A stretch of 64,000 nucleotides of DNA from Candidatus Dependentiae bacterium (GCA_013821315.1 JACDHA010000003.1:21411-85410), one strand, 5' to 3'; shown: positions 34,270 through 42,861, counted from the stretch's first letter. A program made the numbers and translations. The notes: generated by a model not told the origin, from the sequence alone.

Positions 34270-36600
34270 ATGACAATACGTTTAGTTGCATTACTAAGTA
34301 TTTTAGCAGTGCCTTTTAGTGCCCAACCCATGTGTAATCCGTGTATTGTGCAACAGTCTTCCTCTATTGCAAGTGCGACATTTCCTTCCTCAGTAGCATT
34401 TTCTAAAGATGGATGCCTTGCTATAGCTAACGCTAATCCTGGAAATAATACAGTAACTATTTATAAACCAAATTCTGATTGTACTGTACCAACTAACCCG
34501 ATTGCCACTTTAACAAGTTTGAGTGGTGTTAATCAACCAGGACAAGTAGCATTTTCACCAACAGGATGTTTAGCTGTTTTAAATATTGATACAGTAACTC
34601 TCTATAAAGTAGATCCTACAACATGCACAGCTCAAGATGTTGCTGTAACAACTTTAACAAATGCTAATGGTCTTGATAGTCCTGTTGCACTAGCATTTTC
34701 TCCAAATGGCTGCTTAGCAGTTGCTAATAGAGGTAATGATACAGTAACTATCTATAAAGTTGATCCAGCCACTTGTTCTGTAGATGTTACTCCTGTAGCT
34801 ACACTTGATACTACCAATGGTATTAACTCTCCAGTAGCTGTAGCATTTTCATCAACTGGATGTCTTGCTGTTGCTAATACAGGTATTTTAAGTGATGGTA
34901 CTGATAGTACAGTTACTCTCTATAAAGTAAATGCTGATTGTACCGTAGATGATACTCCTGCTTTTACCTTTGATACTACTTATGGTATTGTAAACCCAAC
35001 TGCTTTAGCATTTTCCACTTCTAGTGCCTGTTTAGCAGTTGCTAATAAAGGAGTTATTGGTGATGGCACCGATAGTACAGTAACTGTGTACATTATAGAT
35101 ATAGCTACTTGTTCATTTGGGGGATCATCTGAAAATGATCACTCTACGTTGACTAATGCTAGTGGCATTAGTAATCCTACTTCAGTAGTATTTTCACCTA
35201 ATGAATGTCTTGCTGTAGCTAATGCAGGCAGTTTAAATGATGGTAGTGATAGTACGGTAACTATATATACTGTCAATACGGGATTCTGCACAGTTGCTGA
35301 CAGTGCTAACTCTACTCTTACTAATGCTAGTGGTATTAGTAATCCTGCTTCAGTAGCATTTTCACCTAGTGGCTGTCTTGCTGTTGCTAATAGTGGAACT
35401 CAAAATAACGATGATTCAGTAACTCTTTACACTGTTGATCCTAGCACTTGCAGTACACCAGATGCGGCTACAGCAACTATTGCCAATAAAAGTAGTTTAA
35501 TATCTGCAAGTGATCTAGCATTTTCACCTAGTGGCTGCCTTGCTGTACCTCAAGGAGGTTTTGGCATAGTTAGTATTTATACTATTAGCTCTGATTGTAC
35601 TACTACAGCTACACCGGCTGTAGATCTAAGATCTTTTTCGCCTAATGTTATAGCTTCTGCATTTTCATCTAATGGGTGTCTTGCTGTTGCTGATGAAGGA
35701 GGAGTCGCTAATGGAACTGATAGTACTGTTAAAATATATAAAGTAGATCCTGCTACTTGTACAACACAAGATAATCCTGTATCAACACTTACTAATGCTA
35801 GTGGTATTAGTAATCCTAGAGCACTAGCATATTCTGCTAGTGGGTGTCTTGTTGTAGCAAATACGGGTGTTATAGGCGATGGTAGCGATAGTACTGTAAC
35901 GTTTTATAAAACCAACACTGCTGATTGTACAACACCTGATACCGCATTATTTACTCTTACAAGTGCTGATGGTATAAACTTACCTACAGCAATAGCTTTT
36001 TCGACTACCGATTGTCTTGCGATAGCTAATAGTGGTAATAATACAGTAAATTTATATACTATTGATCCTGTAACATGTAAACCTACTGCAACAGGTACTA
36101 TTACTAATGGCGTAGTAAGTCCTCTATCGCTAGCATTTTCTTCTACTGATTGTTTAGCTGTAGGTAATCTAGTTATGAATAGTACTAACACTGTAACTTT
36201 ATACAAAGTAGATACTGCAACTTGTTCAGCGCAAAATAATCCACTCGTTACTCTTACTGATGCTGACGTAATTTTTGCTTTTTCTTCTCAAGGGTGTTTT
36301 GCTGTAGTAAATGGTGCTCGTACTAATGTTAACATTTATAGCATAGATTCAGCTACTTGTTCTCTATCAGCAACGCCTCTAAGTACTTTGGGAGAAGCTC
36401 AAGGGTTAGGCTCTGTGCAAGATTTAGCGTATTCACCTTCGGGATGTTTAGCGGTAAGTAATACAGGCGGTAGTCAGCCAGGTATCATACTATTTAAAAA
36501 CAACTGTACACCAACACCAACAGTAACGCCATTGCCCGTAAATAAAAAGTTTAGCTGTTTAGCCAGAGCTATACTTAATAAATATTGTACTGCTAACTAA
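34270..36600 (+). CDS. Secreted repeat protein: 14 beta-propeller-like repeats with paired cysteines
   Basis: A 776-residue protein: signal peptide (about 1-19) followed by QPMCNPC, then fourteen repeats of about 45-60 residues. Each has a strand ending GCLAVAN (variants ACLAVAN, DCLAIAN, GCFAVVN), then TVTIYKVDPATC, then a threonine-rich linker with ASGISNP and VAFSP. The strand-turn-strand pattern resembles YncE/NHL-type propeller blades, and fourteen fits two seven-bladed propellers. Nearly every repeat has two cysteines, suggesting disulfides within blades. The proline-rich stretch TPTPTVTPLP precedes a short tail. Likely surface or exported binding protein; a lactonase activity cannot be inferred. 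Confidence 0.85.
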   Translation: MTIRLVALLSILAVPFSAQPMCNPCIVQQSSSIASATFPSSVAFSKDGCLAIANANPGNNTVTIYKPNSDCTVPTNPIATLTSLSGVNQPGQVAFSPTGCLAVLNIDTVTLYKVDPTTCTAQDVAVTTLTNANGLDSPVALAFSPNGCLAVANRGNDTVTIYKVDPATCSVDVTPVATLDTTNGINSPVAVAFSSTGCLAVANTGILSDGTDSTVTLYKVNADCTVDDTPAFTFDTTYGIVNPTALAFSTSSACLAVANKGVIGDGTDSTVTVYIIDIATCSFGGSSENDHSTLTNASGISNPTSVVFSPNECLAVANAGSLNDGSDSTVTIYTVNTGFCTVADSANSTLTNASGISNPASVAFSPSGCLAVANSGTQNNDDSVTLYTVDPSTCSTPDAATATIANKSSLISASDLAFSPSGCLAVPQGGFGIVSIYTISSDCTTTATPAVDLRSFSPNVIASAFSSNGCLAVADEGGVANGTDSTVKIYKVDPATCTTQDNPVSTLTNASGISNPRALAYSASGCLVVANTGVIGDGSDSTVTFYKTNTADCTTPDTALFTLTSADGINLPTAIAFSTTDCLAIANSGNNTVNLYTIDPVTCKPTATGTITNGVVSPLSLAFSSTDCLAVGNLVMNSTNTVTLYKVDTATCSAQNNPLVTLTDADVIFAFSSQGCFAVVNGARTNVNIYSIDSATCSLSATPLSTLGEAQGLGSVQDLAYSPSGCLAVSNTGGSQPGIILFKNNCTPTPTVTPLPVNKKFSCLARAILNKYCTAN

Positions 36601-36613
36601 TTAGCTAGTTAAA

Positions 36614-36643
36614 TTATAAGGGGCATTGCCCCTTATGATCCCC
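36614..36643 (+). repeat. GGGGC/GCCCC 3'-UTR hairpin element, copy 1
   Basis: TTATAAGGGGC-ATT-GCCCCTTATGATCCCC begins 13 bases after the propeller stop and precedes a terminator. Nearly identical elements occur at 54865-54895 and, inverted, at 40678-40706, in the same position relative to their genes. Confidence 0.8.
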
Positions 36644-36662
36644 AGGTAAGTAGCTAACAAGC

Positions 36663-36690
36663 AAAGAGGCCACTATGCGTGGCCTCTTTT
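36663..36690. terminator. Rho-independent terminator between convergent genes
   Basis: AAAGAGGCCAC and GTGGCCTCTTT pair around TATGC and are followed by T residues; it serves the propeller gene and possibly the convergent helicase gene ending at 36708. Confidence 0.88.
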
Positions 36691-36707
36691 AGTAAATTAT
36701 CTAAGCT

Positions 36708-37766
36708 TTAATAAAATTTTCTCTCTATAAAAGCTTTTGCAGGAGTGCATTGATCTATATGCTCTTCGAGCGAAAAAGTAGATCCTTTAAACCTTAAAGA
36801 AACTTCGCCCCCTGTTTTGCCATTGCGATTTTTAAGTACTACTAGCTCGAGTGTTGGCTGGCCTGTAAAGTGAGCATTAGCTTTAGACTCGTTCCATATA
36901 CCTATAATAGAATGGGCATCTTGTTCTATATCGCCTGCTTCACGTAATTTATTTTCTTCCATATCTCTTTTTGAAGTCACTTCACGATTAAATTGAGCAC
37001 CTAAAACGATGGGTAATGATAGCTTAAGAGCTGCCTCAAGAAGGTATTCAGATATTTTTTGAAGTTCAAGCTGACGGCTTGCAAAGCGACCTTTGATTTT
37101 AATTTTTTGTATATAATCAATAAACACTGCCTCAAGAGGGTAGCGATCTTTAAAGTTAGCTAAAAAGCAGACTAAATCTTCAACATACAAATGCTCATCA
37201 ACCAAAGCTAAGCGATTATCATTTACTAATCGAGTAAGATTCTTTTTGCCTTGCTCTATTTTTTGTAACTGTTCGGTTACTAGAGACTTTGTCTGCCAGG
37301 CCATCGAAGTGCCCATAAGATAAGCAGTTAACAGTTCATTATTAAAATGAGCGTCAAGTTCAACTTTACAGATACTATTTAAAATATTTAAAAGAAGTTG
37401 CTTTCTTGTTACTTCGTAGCTACAAAAAAGAAAAGTGGCTTGTGCATTATGTTGTATCAGATTTAAAAAAAGATTAAGTAATAAGGTTGTTTTACCATGA
37501 CTCGGGCGTCCTGCAATAATAGTAAGAGACTGGGTAGGAATTTTCCAGATACTATCAAGACTTGCGTACCCAGTAGAGAAATTCGCAGGTACGTTAACAG
37601 TATCTTTTATAAAATCATCTAAAGTATAAAAGGGATTAATTTGTTGATTACCAGTAAGTATAAAAGGTTGCCTTGTAATAGGAGCAACCTCCTGGGTATC
37701 TAAAGAAGCAATCGGAAAATTGAGTAATTTTGCCTGTAAGCGTGAAGTAAGCTCTTTATGCTTCAT
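36708..37766 (-). CDS. Orphan DnaB-like helicase-domain ATPase
   Basis: A 352-residue protein equal to the C-terminal RecA-like half of DnaB: Walker A AGRPSHGKTT (about 85-94), Walker B AVFIDYIQKI, the LGAQFNRE sensor region, REAGDIEQDAHSIIGIW and LKNRNGKTGG. It lacks the N-terminal domain by which DnaB hexamers hold primase. Such short forms occur in phages, plasmids and RadA/KaiC-like proteins. It starts 5 bases after a small HTH gene, so the two are probably cotranscribed. Together they look like a remnant replication module; a second cellular helicase role is possible. Confidence 0.85.
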   Translation of the reverse strand: MKHKELTSRLQAKLLNFPIASLDTQEVAPITRQPFILTGNQQINPFYTLDDFIKDTVNVPANFSTGYASLDSIWKIPTQSLTIIAGRPSHGKTTLLLNLFLNLIQHNAQATFLFCSYEVTRKQLLLNILNSICKVELDAHFNNELLTAYLMGTSMAWQTKSLVTEQLQKIEQGKKNLTRLVNDNRLALVDEHLYVEDLVCFLANFKDRYPLEAVFIDYIQKIKIKGRFASRQLELQKISEYLLEAALKLSLPIVLGAQFNREVTSKRDMEENKLREAGDIEQDAHSIIGIWNESKANAHFTGQPTLELVVLKNRNGKTGGEVSLRFKGSTFSLEEHIDQCTPAKAFIERKFY

Positions 37767-37771
37767 GTAAG

Positions 37772-37951
37772 TTATGCTGCGTTGCGATATTCCTGAAGAT
37801 TGTTTTCAGATACATACCATTTTTGATCAATTTTTTGACCCTTAAGTTTACCTGAACGGATAAGCTCACGTAAAGTGCGTGGATGTATTTTAAGAAGAGT
37901 GCTTAATTCTTGTACGTCGTATAAAACAATGGTATCAACTGTTATTGGCAT
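37772..37951 (-). CDS. Small excisionase/MerR-like HTH protein (59 residues)
   Basis: A 59-residue protein: VQELSTLLKIHPRTLRELIR followed by SGKLKGQKIDQKWYVSENNLQEY is the compact winged helix of the HTH_17/excisionase type. AAGGA stands upstream of the ATG at 37951. It is followed after 5 bases by the DnaB-like gene. Such proteins bind DNA as excisionases or as regulators of mobile elements. A perfect palindrome lies 59 bases upstream of the start and could be its site. Confidence 0.82.
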   Translation of the reverse strand: MPITVDTIVLYDVQELSTLLKIHPRTLRELIRSGKLKGQKIDQKWYVSENNLQEYRNAA

Positions 37952-38009
37952 AAATATATTCCTTGAGAGATCAAAAATATTATTAAAGTGTTATGCCTTT
38001 AAGAATAAC

Positions 38010-38026
38010 CTAAAAGAGTCTTTTAG
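38010..38026. promoter_or_regulatory. Palindrome upstream of the HTH-helicase pair
   Basis: CTAAAAGA-G-TCTTTTAG is a perfect 8-bp-arm palindrome, 59 bases before the HTH start codon; a plausible operator for that protein. Confidence 0.5.
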
Positions 38027-38054
38027 TACACGAAAATAGAAAAAGGCAACAAGA

Positions 38055-38115
38055 AAGGCAATAACGCAGGATCTTTTACAATCATAGCTCCAGAAAGCCT
38101 TGCAGTTATTGCCTT
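38055..38115. repeat. Imperfect inverted repeat upstream of the HTH-helicase pair
   Basis: AAGGCAATAACGCAGG at 38055-38070 is complementary, with small gaps, to CCTTGCAGTTATTGCCTT at 38098-38115. It lies between the rhodanese gene and the HTH gene and could terminate the former, form a leader RNA structure, or be an origin-like or attachment element. Confidence 0.5.
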
Positions 38116-38196
38116 ATTTTTAAATACCTCTTATCTACTTATCAGCATAGCATACTTAATTTTATTTGTCAAGCTGAAATTTAAAATTGGCATAAT

Positions 38197-38586
38197 TTAG
38201 ATTAAAATATCCATGCGTTGGGATAATTCTTGTGCTGAAATAAACTCTATGCCCTTAGGGTGCTCGTATACTTTTTCTTCTTTAGGTAAGTGTGGCATAA
38301 GCTCCGTTTTACATAAACCTGTAGTTGGCAAGCCTTGATTATACCAATCAGCTAAGCCGCCAAGGTATGCATATACTTTAGTATATCCTAGAGCTTTTAG
38401 TAATTTGGCTCCCTCGTAAGTAGTATAATCTTGAGAGTTGGTACTATAGACAACTATCTCAGCTTCTTTTGAGAATTGTTTTACATACTCTGCAAGATCT
38501 TCTAAAGGGACATTAATGCTGCCTTCTATATGACAACTATCATATGTTTTGTCTCCTAAGACATTAATTATTTGACTGCGATTCAT
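38197..38586 (-). CDS. Rhodanese-fold protein lacking the catalytic cysteine
   Basis: A 129-residue protein with rhodanese landmarks: DKTYDSCHIEGSINVPLEDL, EIVVYSTNSQDYTTYEGAKLLKALGYTKVYAYLGGLADWYNQGLP. The loop that normally holds the catalytic Cys after VVY reads STNSQDY, so sulfur transfer by the usual route is not expected. A strong AGGAGG precedes the ATG. Inactive rhodanese domains act as binding or regulatory modules; the partner here is unknown. Confidence 0.82.
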   Translation of the reverse strand: MNRSQIINVLGDKTYDSCHIEGSINVPLEDLAEYVKQFSKEAEIVVYSTNSQDYTTYEGAKLLKALGYTKVYAYLGGLADWYNQGLPTTGLCKTELMPHLPKEEKVYEHPKGIEFISAQELSQRMDILI

Positions 38587-38785
38587 GGTAGCCTCCTGTT
38601 GCTTTTAGTGAATGTTATTCTTACTATAATAACAATTTTATAATTCAAAAGTAAATATTTTTTGTATTAAATCAGAAATTATCAATTTTATATTTTATAT
38701 ATTAATTTACATTAGTATAGAGGCGTGTTATTGTTAAACTATAGATTGTAAATACAGAAAAATATAATTATATAGCAAGGTCTCT

Positions 38786-40219
38786 ATGAAAAAAATCTTT
38801 TTTTCTTTATTAGTGGTGTATCTGTTGAATGGGATAACCTGTTGTATGGCAGATGTTAAAGATCAGATTTGTCAAGCAATAATACAAGGTAATCTCAACG
38901 CTGTAAAAGATTTGATATTACACTCTGAGATTGATATTAATAGCTTATATCCTGTTCGTACAGCTACTCCATTACTTATTGCTGTACGTTGGAGACAATC
39001 TGAAATAGCTCATTTTTTACTTAAATATGGAAAAGCAGATATAGATGCTTGTGATGATGAGGGCTACACTGCGCTTTTTGATGCTGTAGACCGAAATAAT
39101 ATTTATCTAGTTAAGTTATTATTGAAATATAAACCTAACTTGCAAGGATTTCATGATAATAACTATACGCCTCTTATTATTGCAGTAGAGAAGAATAATA
39201 TAGAAATAGTGCGATTATTAATTGAAGCCGGAGCTCTTCTGAATGAGCAAGAGAGGCAGATGGGAAGAACTGCTTTATATCGGGCTCTCTGTTTTGGGGG
39301 GTCTCCTATAGCACAACTATTAATTGAGCAAGGTGCTGATATACACAAACTTAATTATAACAACAACTCTTGTCTTCATATTGCTGCAAAAAGGGGTTGT
39401 AAAGACATTGTTAAGTTGCTACTTTCTAAACATGCTGATGTAACTTGTAAAAATATATATAGCAAAACACCTTTTTACTATGCTTTAAAAGAAGGTAGTA
39501 ATACATTAATTTCGTTATTTATTGAGCATGGAGTTGATGTCAATGCTGCTCAACTAAACGGATATACACCTCTTTCTTTAGCTGCAGAAAATAACAATAC
39601 ACCTTTGGTTGAGTTTTTGCTCTGTCATGGTGCTACTATAGATGCTGAATCAGATTTAGCTTCAAATGCTAGTGTAAAACAAGCTGTAAATAATCAATCT
39701 GATTGTACTATGTCTGCTGAGTGCAAGAATTTTCGTATGTTGGGGCAAGAGTTAAGGAATGGTATTTATCCTAATAAAGTAGTTCAAAGTTTTATAAATT
39801 CAAAAAAGCAAGAATTGTTTGATGCTATAAAATTACAAGATACATCGACGTTTAAAGAACTGTTAAAACATTTGTTTTCACTCTGCCTTACAGATAATAA
39901 TGGTAATACACTATGGCATTTGGCTTGTTTGTATAACAATCAAGAGGTGCTGAGGTTGCTTTTAGCCCTATACCCAGGTCATAAGGTATGGCAAAAGAAA
40001 AATAAGCAAGGTTTAACACCCCTAGAAGTTGCTGTAGGCCAGGGAAATACTCACTTACTGAAATATATACTAAGCACTTTGTATGGTTCAACTACAGTAG
40101 TAGTGTCTGGTGCCAAGCGTAATCGTGATGAAACGAGCGACATCGTAATGAAAAAGCGTAAGGTTATATATGAGTATCTATGTGATACTGATTCTGAAAG
40201 TGACGAGGATAATGGCTAA
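38786..40219 (+). CDS. Secreted ankyrin-repeat protein with an NLS-like C-terminus
   Basis: A 477-residue protein: signal peptide MKKIFFSLLVVYLLNGITCC followed by MADVKD, then about eight ankyrin repeats (to about 290). Next comes the C-terminal module shared with the genes at 477, 1640 and 11235 (KKQELFDAIKLQDTSTFKELL, NNGNTLWHLACLYNNQEVL, KQGLTPLEVAV). The last 35 residues are unlike the paralogues: AKRNRDE, then VMKKRKVIYEY, then an acidic tail DTDSESDEDNG. KKRKV matches the classical monopartite nuclear-localisation core. Export and nuclear entry are inference. Confidence 0.88.
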   Translation: MKKIFFSLLVVYLLNGITCCMADVKDQICQAIIQGNLNAVKDLILHSEIDINSLYPVRTATPLLIAVRWRQSEIAHFLLKYGKADIDACDDEGYTALFDAVDRNNIYLVKLLLKYKPNLQGFHDNNYTPLIIAVEKNNIEIVRLLIEAGALLNEQERQMGRTALYRALCFGGSPIAQLLIEQGADIHKLNYNNNSCLHIAAKRGCKDIVKLLLSKHADVTCKNIYSKTPFYYALKEGSNTLISLFIEHGVDVNAAQLNGYTPLSLAAENNNTPLVEFLLCHGATIDAESDLASNASVKQAVNNQSDCTMSAECKNFRMLGQELRNGIYPNKVVQSFINSKKQELFDAIKLQDTSTFKELLKHLFSLCLTDNNGNTLWHLACLYNNQEVLRLLLALYPGHKVWQKKNKQGLTPLEVAVGQGNTHLLKYILSTLYGSTTVVVSGAKRNRDETSDIVMKKRKVIYEYLCDTDSESDEDNG

Positions 40220-40318
40220 GCTCTCTTTATGATTGTAATTGCTAGAATAAGTGACAGAAAGCTGCTTTTTGTAGTGTTAGTAAGTAGCTTTCTGCTTGTA
40301 TGTTTAAAGTATTTTAGA

Positions 40319-40540
40319 TTACCCTATGTCATCTAAAAATATTTCTAGAATAAGATCTTGGTTATCATTACCTCTACTTTGTGACGATTTTGAAGTAGTA
40401 GATCTTGTAGTTGTATTTGTCTGAGTACTTGAACTGCATTGACGACCACGACATCTGTGAGGAGCTTGACCGCCTGCTTGACCTCGTTTGGTTATTGTAC
40501 TCGTGTTAGCTTGTTCTTGTTTTGTATTAGTTTTAGCCAT
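40319..40540 (-). CDS. Small low-complexity Ser/Thr/Gln-rich protein
   Basis: A 73-residue protein rich in Ser, Thr, Gln, Arg and Lys (TSTITKRGQAGGQAPHRCRG, then STQTNTTTRSTTSKSSQSRG) with a short hydrophobic-acidic end (LILEIFLDDIG). GGAG precedes the ATG at 40540. Probably disordered. No family is recognised; the ribosome site and isolated position argue for a real gene. Confidence 0.6.
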   Translation of the reverse strand: MAKTNTKQEQANTSTITKRGQAGGQAPHRCRGRQCSSSTQTNTTTRSTTSKSSQSRGNDNQDLILEIFLDDIG

Positions 40541-40631
40541 AGCATGTCTCCTTTAAAATATAATTTAATATTTAATATTAGTAATTATAGCTTACAAAAG
40601 CTTGCAGTTGCAATAGTTTTATTAACATAAC

Positions 40632-40662
40632 AACAAGGCACACTAAGTTAGTGTGCCTTGTT
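40632..40662 (-). terminator. Rho-independent terminator downstream of ychF
   Basis: AACAAGGCACACTAA and its exact complement lie back to back. On the minus strand it follows the ychF stop and the GGGGC element. Confidence 0.85.
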
Positions 40663-40677
40663 AATTAATTTTTAATT

Positions 40678-40706
40678 GGGGAATCGTAAAGGGGCGTGCC
40701 CCTTTA
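40678..40706 (-). repeat. GGGGC/GCCCC 3'-UTR hairpin element, copy 2
   Basis: On the minus strand it reads TTTAAAGGGGC-AC-GCCCCTTTACGATTCCCC, matching the copies at 36614 and 54865 in order and spacing, between the ychF stop and its terminator. Confidence 0.72.
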
Positions 40707-40754
40707 AAACCCCGTTTATTAGTTTATTTATTAGTTTTTAATACGTATTAAAAA

Positions 40755-41870
40755 CTAAACGTTAAATTTAATGTGTACCACGTCACCATCTTGTACTTTA
40801 TAATCCTGGCCCTCAATGCGAATTTTGCCTACTTCTTTAAGTTTAGCTTCTGTACCATATTCAAAAAGATCTTTGCAATTAAATATATCAGCACAAATAA
40901 AACCACGCTCTAAATCTGAATGTATTTCACCCGCTGCTTGACGTATAGTTAGTCCTGTTTTAATAGGCCATGCGTGAACTTCTTTTGGACCACAGGTAAA
41001 GAACGTTATAAGACCTAAATGAGTGTAAGTGCGTGCAATAATAGTATCTAAGCCTTTTTCTTTAAGGCCCATCATAGATGCCATCTCTTGTTGTTCTTCG
41101 GGGCTAAGCTGGCTAAGCTCATACTCAAGTCGTGCACTTATTGGTACAACGCGGTCCTGCCCAAAAGTAGAGACTAATTTTTGGTAGTGCTTATTGTTTT
41201 TGTAAGCATTATCAGCTACTTCGTTTTCAGATATATTGGCAATAATTAAAAAGTTTTTAGCTGATACCAAAGGTATAGTTTGTACTGGAGACTCTTGGAG
41301 TAATTTTTGTACTTGTGCTAAATCCAGATCATTAAGAGCTACGGTAAGCTTTTCAAGAAGTTCAAGTTCAAGCGTTAATTCTTTAAGCTCTGCAGGCTTA
41401 TTTTTACTGCTTTTAGCTAAATGTGCTGCTTTGGTTTTCCGTTTATCAACTGAATCAAGATCTTTAAGCATAAGCTCTGTTATAATAATTTCATAATCGA
41501 TCAATGGATCTATTTCATCAGTACGTGAATAGGTTATATTTGGGTCATCAAAACAACGTAGCACATGAAGTATAAGATCAACTTCTCGTATATGACTTAA
41601 AAATTGATTGCCTAGACCTTCGCCTGAAGCTGCACCTTTAACAAGGCCTGCTATATCTACAAATTGCACGGTAGCTGGTAGCAATTTGGGAGACTTATAG
41701 ATAGCTTGCAGCTTTGGTATACGCTCGTCAGGTACACTTGTGCATGCCATATGAGGATCAATAGTACAAAAAGGGTAGTTCTCTGCAGGTACAGAAGATT
41801 TTGTAAGGGCATTAAAAAGTGTAGATTTACCAACGTTAGGTAATCCTACAAGCCCGGCGCAAATACTCAT
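40755..41870 (-). CDS. ychF: Ribosome-binding ATPase YchF (Obg family)
   Basis: A 371-residue protein with G1 GLPNVGKSTLFNALTKS near the N-terminus, the switch region PFCTIDPHMACTSVPDERI, G3 DIAGLVKGAASGEGLGNQFL, a coiled-coil insert and the C-terminal TGS domain (LITFFTCGPKEVHAWPI, GFICADIFNCKDL, IEGQDYKVQDGDVVHIKFNV). YchF is a universally conserved ATPase (rather than GTPase) that associates with ribosomes. The ATG at 41870 fits the family start and follows AAGGA; the frame extends 13 codons further upstream. Confidence 0.96.
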   Translation of the reverse strand: MSICAGLVGLPNVGKSTLFNALTKSSVPAENYPFCTIDPHMACTSVPDERIPKLQAIYKSPKLLPATVQFVDIAGLVKGAASGEGLGNQFLSHIREVDLILHVLRCFDDPNITYSRTDEIDPLIDYEIIITELMLKDLDSVDKRKTKAAHLAKSSKNKPAELKELTLELELLEKLTVALNDLDLAQVQKLLQESPVQTIPLVSAKNFLIIANISENEVADNAYKNNKHYQKLVSTFGQDRVVPISARLEYELSQLSPEEQQEMASMMGLKEKGLDTIIARTYTHLGLITFFTCGPKEVHAWPIKTGLTIRQAAGEIHSDLERGFICADIFNCKDLFEYGTEAKLKEVGKIRIEGQDYKVQDGDVVHIKFNV

Positions 41871-42064
41871 GAGTAGTATCCTTAAATTATCGAAATTATT
41901 AAAAAGCATTAGAAAAGCTCATGTCGCATACATGAGGGTTCATGCTCTTTGTCTTAAATTACTTTATACTTAGAGAGAGAAACTAGTAGTGTTTAGGGCT
42001 TATAAAGCCTCTATACCTAGTATATAATGGAAAAATTGATCTGTACATGTAGCTTTACTTGGAT

Positions 42065-42640
42065 ATGCTTATGCTTCTAAAACTTGCCTTTTGGGCAGCA
42101 CTTTTACTGTCTGCTGGTTGGTATATACACAATAAACTTAAATTTCAAGATAATTGCATAGGTTTTAACAGCGGATCGTTGCTTTGTGGTAAAGCGGTGT
42201 ATAGTAAAAAAACTTTTGAGCATGATTTGGTTGTTAACGGAAATTTTTCTGGCACTGAAGTTGCTTTACAAGCAGCAATTATTAATGGCACCGCATACTT
42301 GAGTAAGTCTCATGTACATGGTGCCTTAACTGTTAATGGAATGGTTGAAGCTCAAAGTAGTTTTTTTGATGGACCGGTAAGTGTGCAAGGCTATTTTATT
42401 GGAAAGAGCATAGCAGTAGCACATACTATTAATCTATGCGGCATGCTAAAAATAACAGACTCTCAAATGCAAGCAATTACGGTAAAAAACTCAAAAGAAA
42501 AACCGGCTCATATTTACTTGTACGGTTCCACCCATGTAGCAGCAGATATAGTATTTGTAGAAAGCAACGGTATAGTACATGCCGATAAAACAGTTACTAT
42601 AGCCGGCAAAATAGTTGGTGGTTCACGCTTAAGTAATTAA
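42065..42640 (+). CDS. Membrane-anchored bactofilin-like beta-helical protein
   Basis: A protein of about 191 residues: one N-terminal hydrophobic segment (LLKLAFWAALLLSAGWYIH) followed by about 150 residues of short repeated strands with V/I at regular intervals and glycines at turns (HDLVVNGNFSGTEVALQAAIINGTAYLSKSHVHGALTVNGMVEAQSSFFDGPVSVQG). This resembles polymer-forming bactofilins or other right-handed beta-helices. The start is uncertain (42059 TTG, 42065 or 42071 ATG). An envelope scaffold role is inferred. Confidence 0.6.
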   Translation: MLMLLKLAFWAALLLSAGWYIHNKLKFQDNCIGFNSGSLLCGKAVYSKKTFEHDLVVNGNFSGTEVALQAAIINGTAYLSKSHVHGALTVNGMVEAQSSFFDGPVSVQGYFIGKSIAVAHTINLCGMLKITDSQMQAITVKNSKEKPAHIYLYGSTHVAADIVFVESNGIVHADKTVTIAGKIVGGSRLSN

Positions 42641-42642
42641 TT

Positions 42643-42861
42643 TTAAACTTTTTTATATGCGTTTAGTAGTTGCTTTAATGCTATGATTCCTACTGTTAAA
42701 ACTATAAAACCCGTAAATGTGCTTAATAAAATTGCAGGATAATGATCATAGCCTAATAGAGCGACAAGCTGTTGACTAATTTGAATTCCAAAGTGAAGAC
42801 ACGCTATAACAAGTATAGTATTCAAAACAGCTTGTAGAGCTGGTATATATTTTTCTTGCAT
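42643..42861 (-). CDS. Small two-helix membrane protein
   Basis: A 72-residue protein with two hydrophobic segments (about 11-36 and 41-62) and a basic end (LNAYKKV). AAGGAA precedes the ATG at 42861. No family is recognised. It converges on the bactofilin-like gene with two bases between the stops. Confidence 0.65.
   Translation of the reverse strand: MQEKYIPALQAVLNTILVIACLHFGIQISQQLVALLGYDHYPAILLSTFTGFIVLTVGIIALKQLLNAYKKV

Noticed and set aside
34400..36500. Regular DNA repeats that might suggest a CRISPR array
   Set aside because: The repeats are in one long coding frame, have a period of about 140-190 bases and vary by codon; they encode propeller blades.
38030..38100. A possible 20-residue leader peptide on the minus strand upstream of the HTH gene
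   Set aside because: It has a GGAG-like site but no regulatory codon run, and it overlaps the inverted repeat; too little to support.
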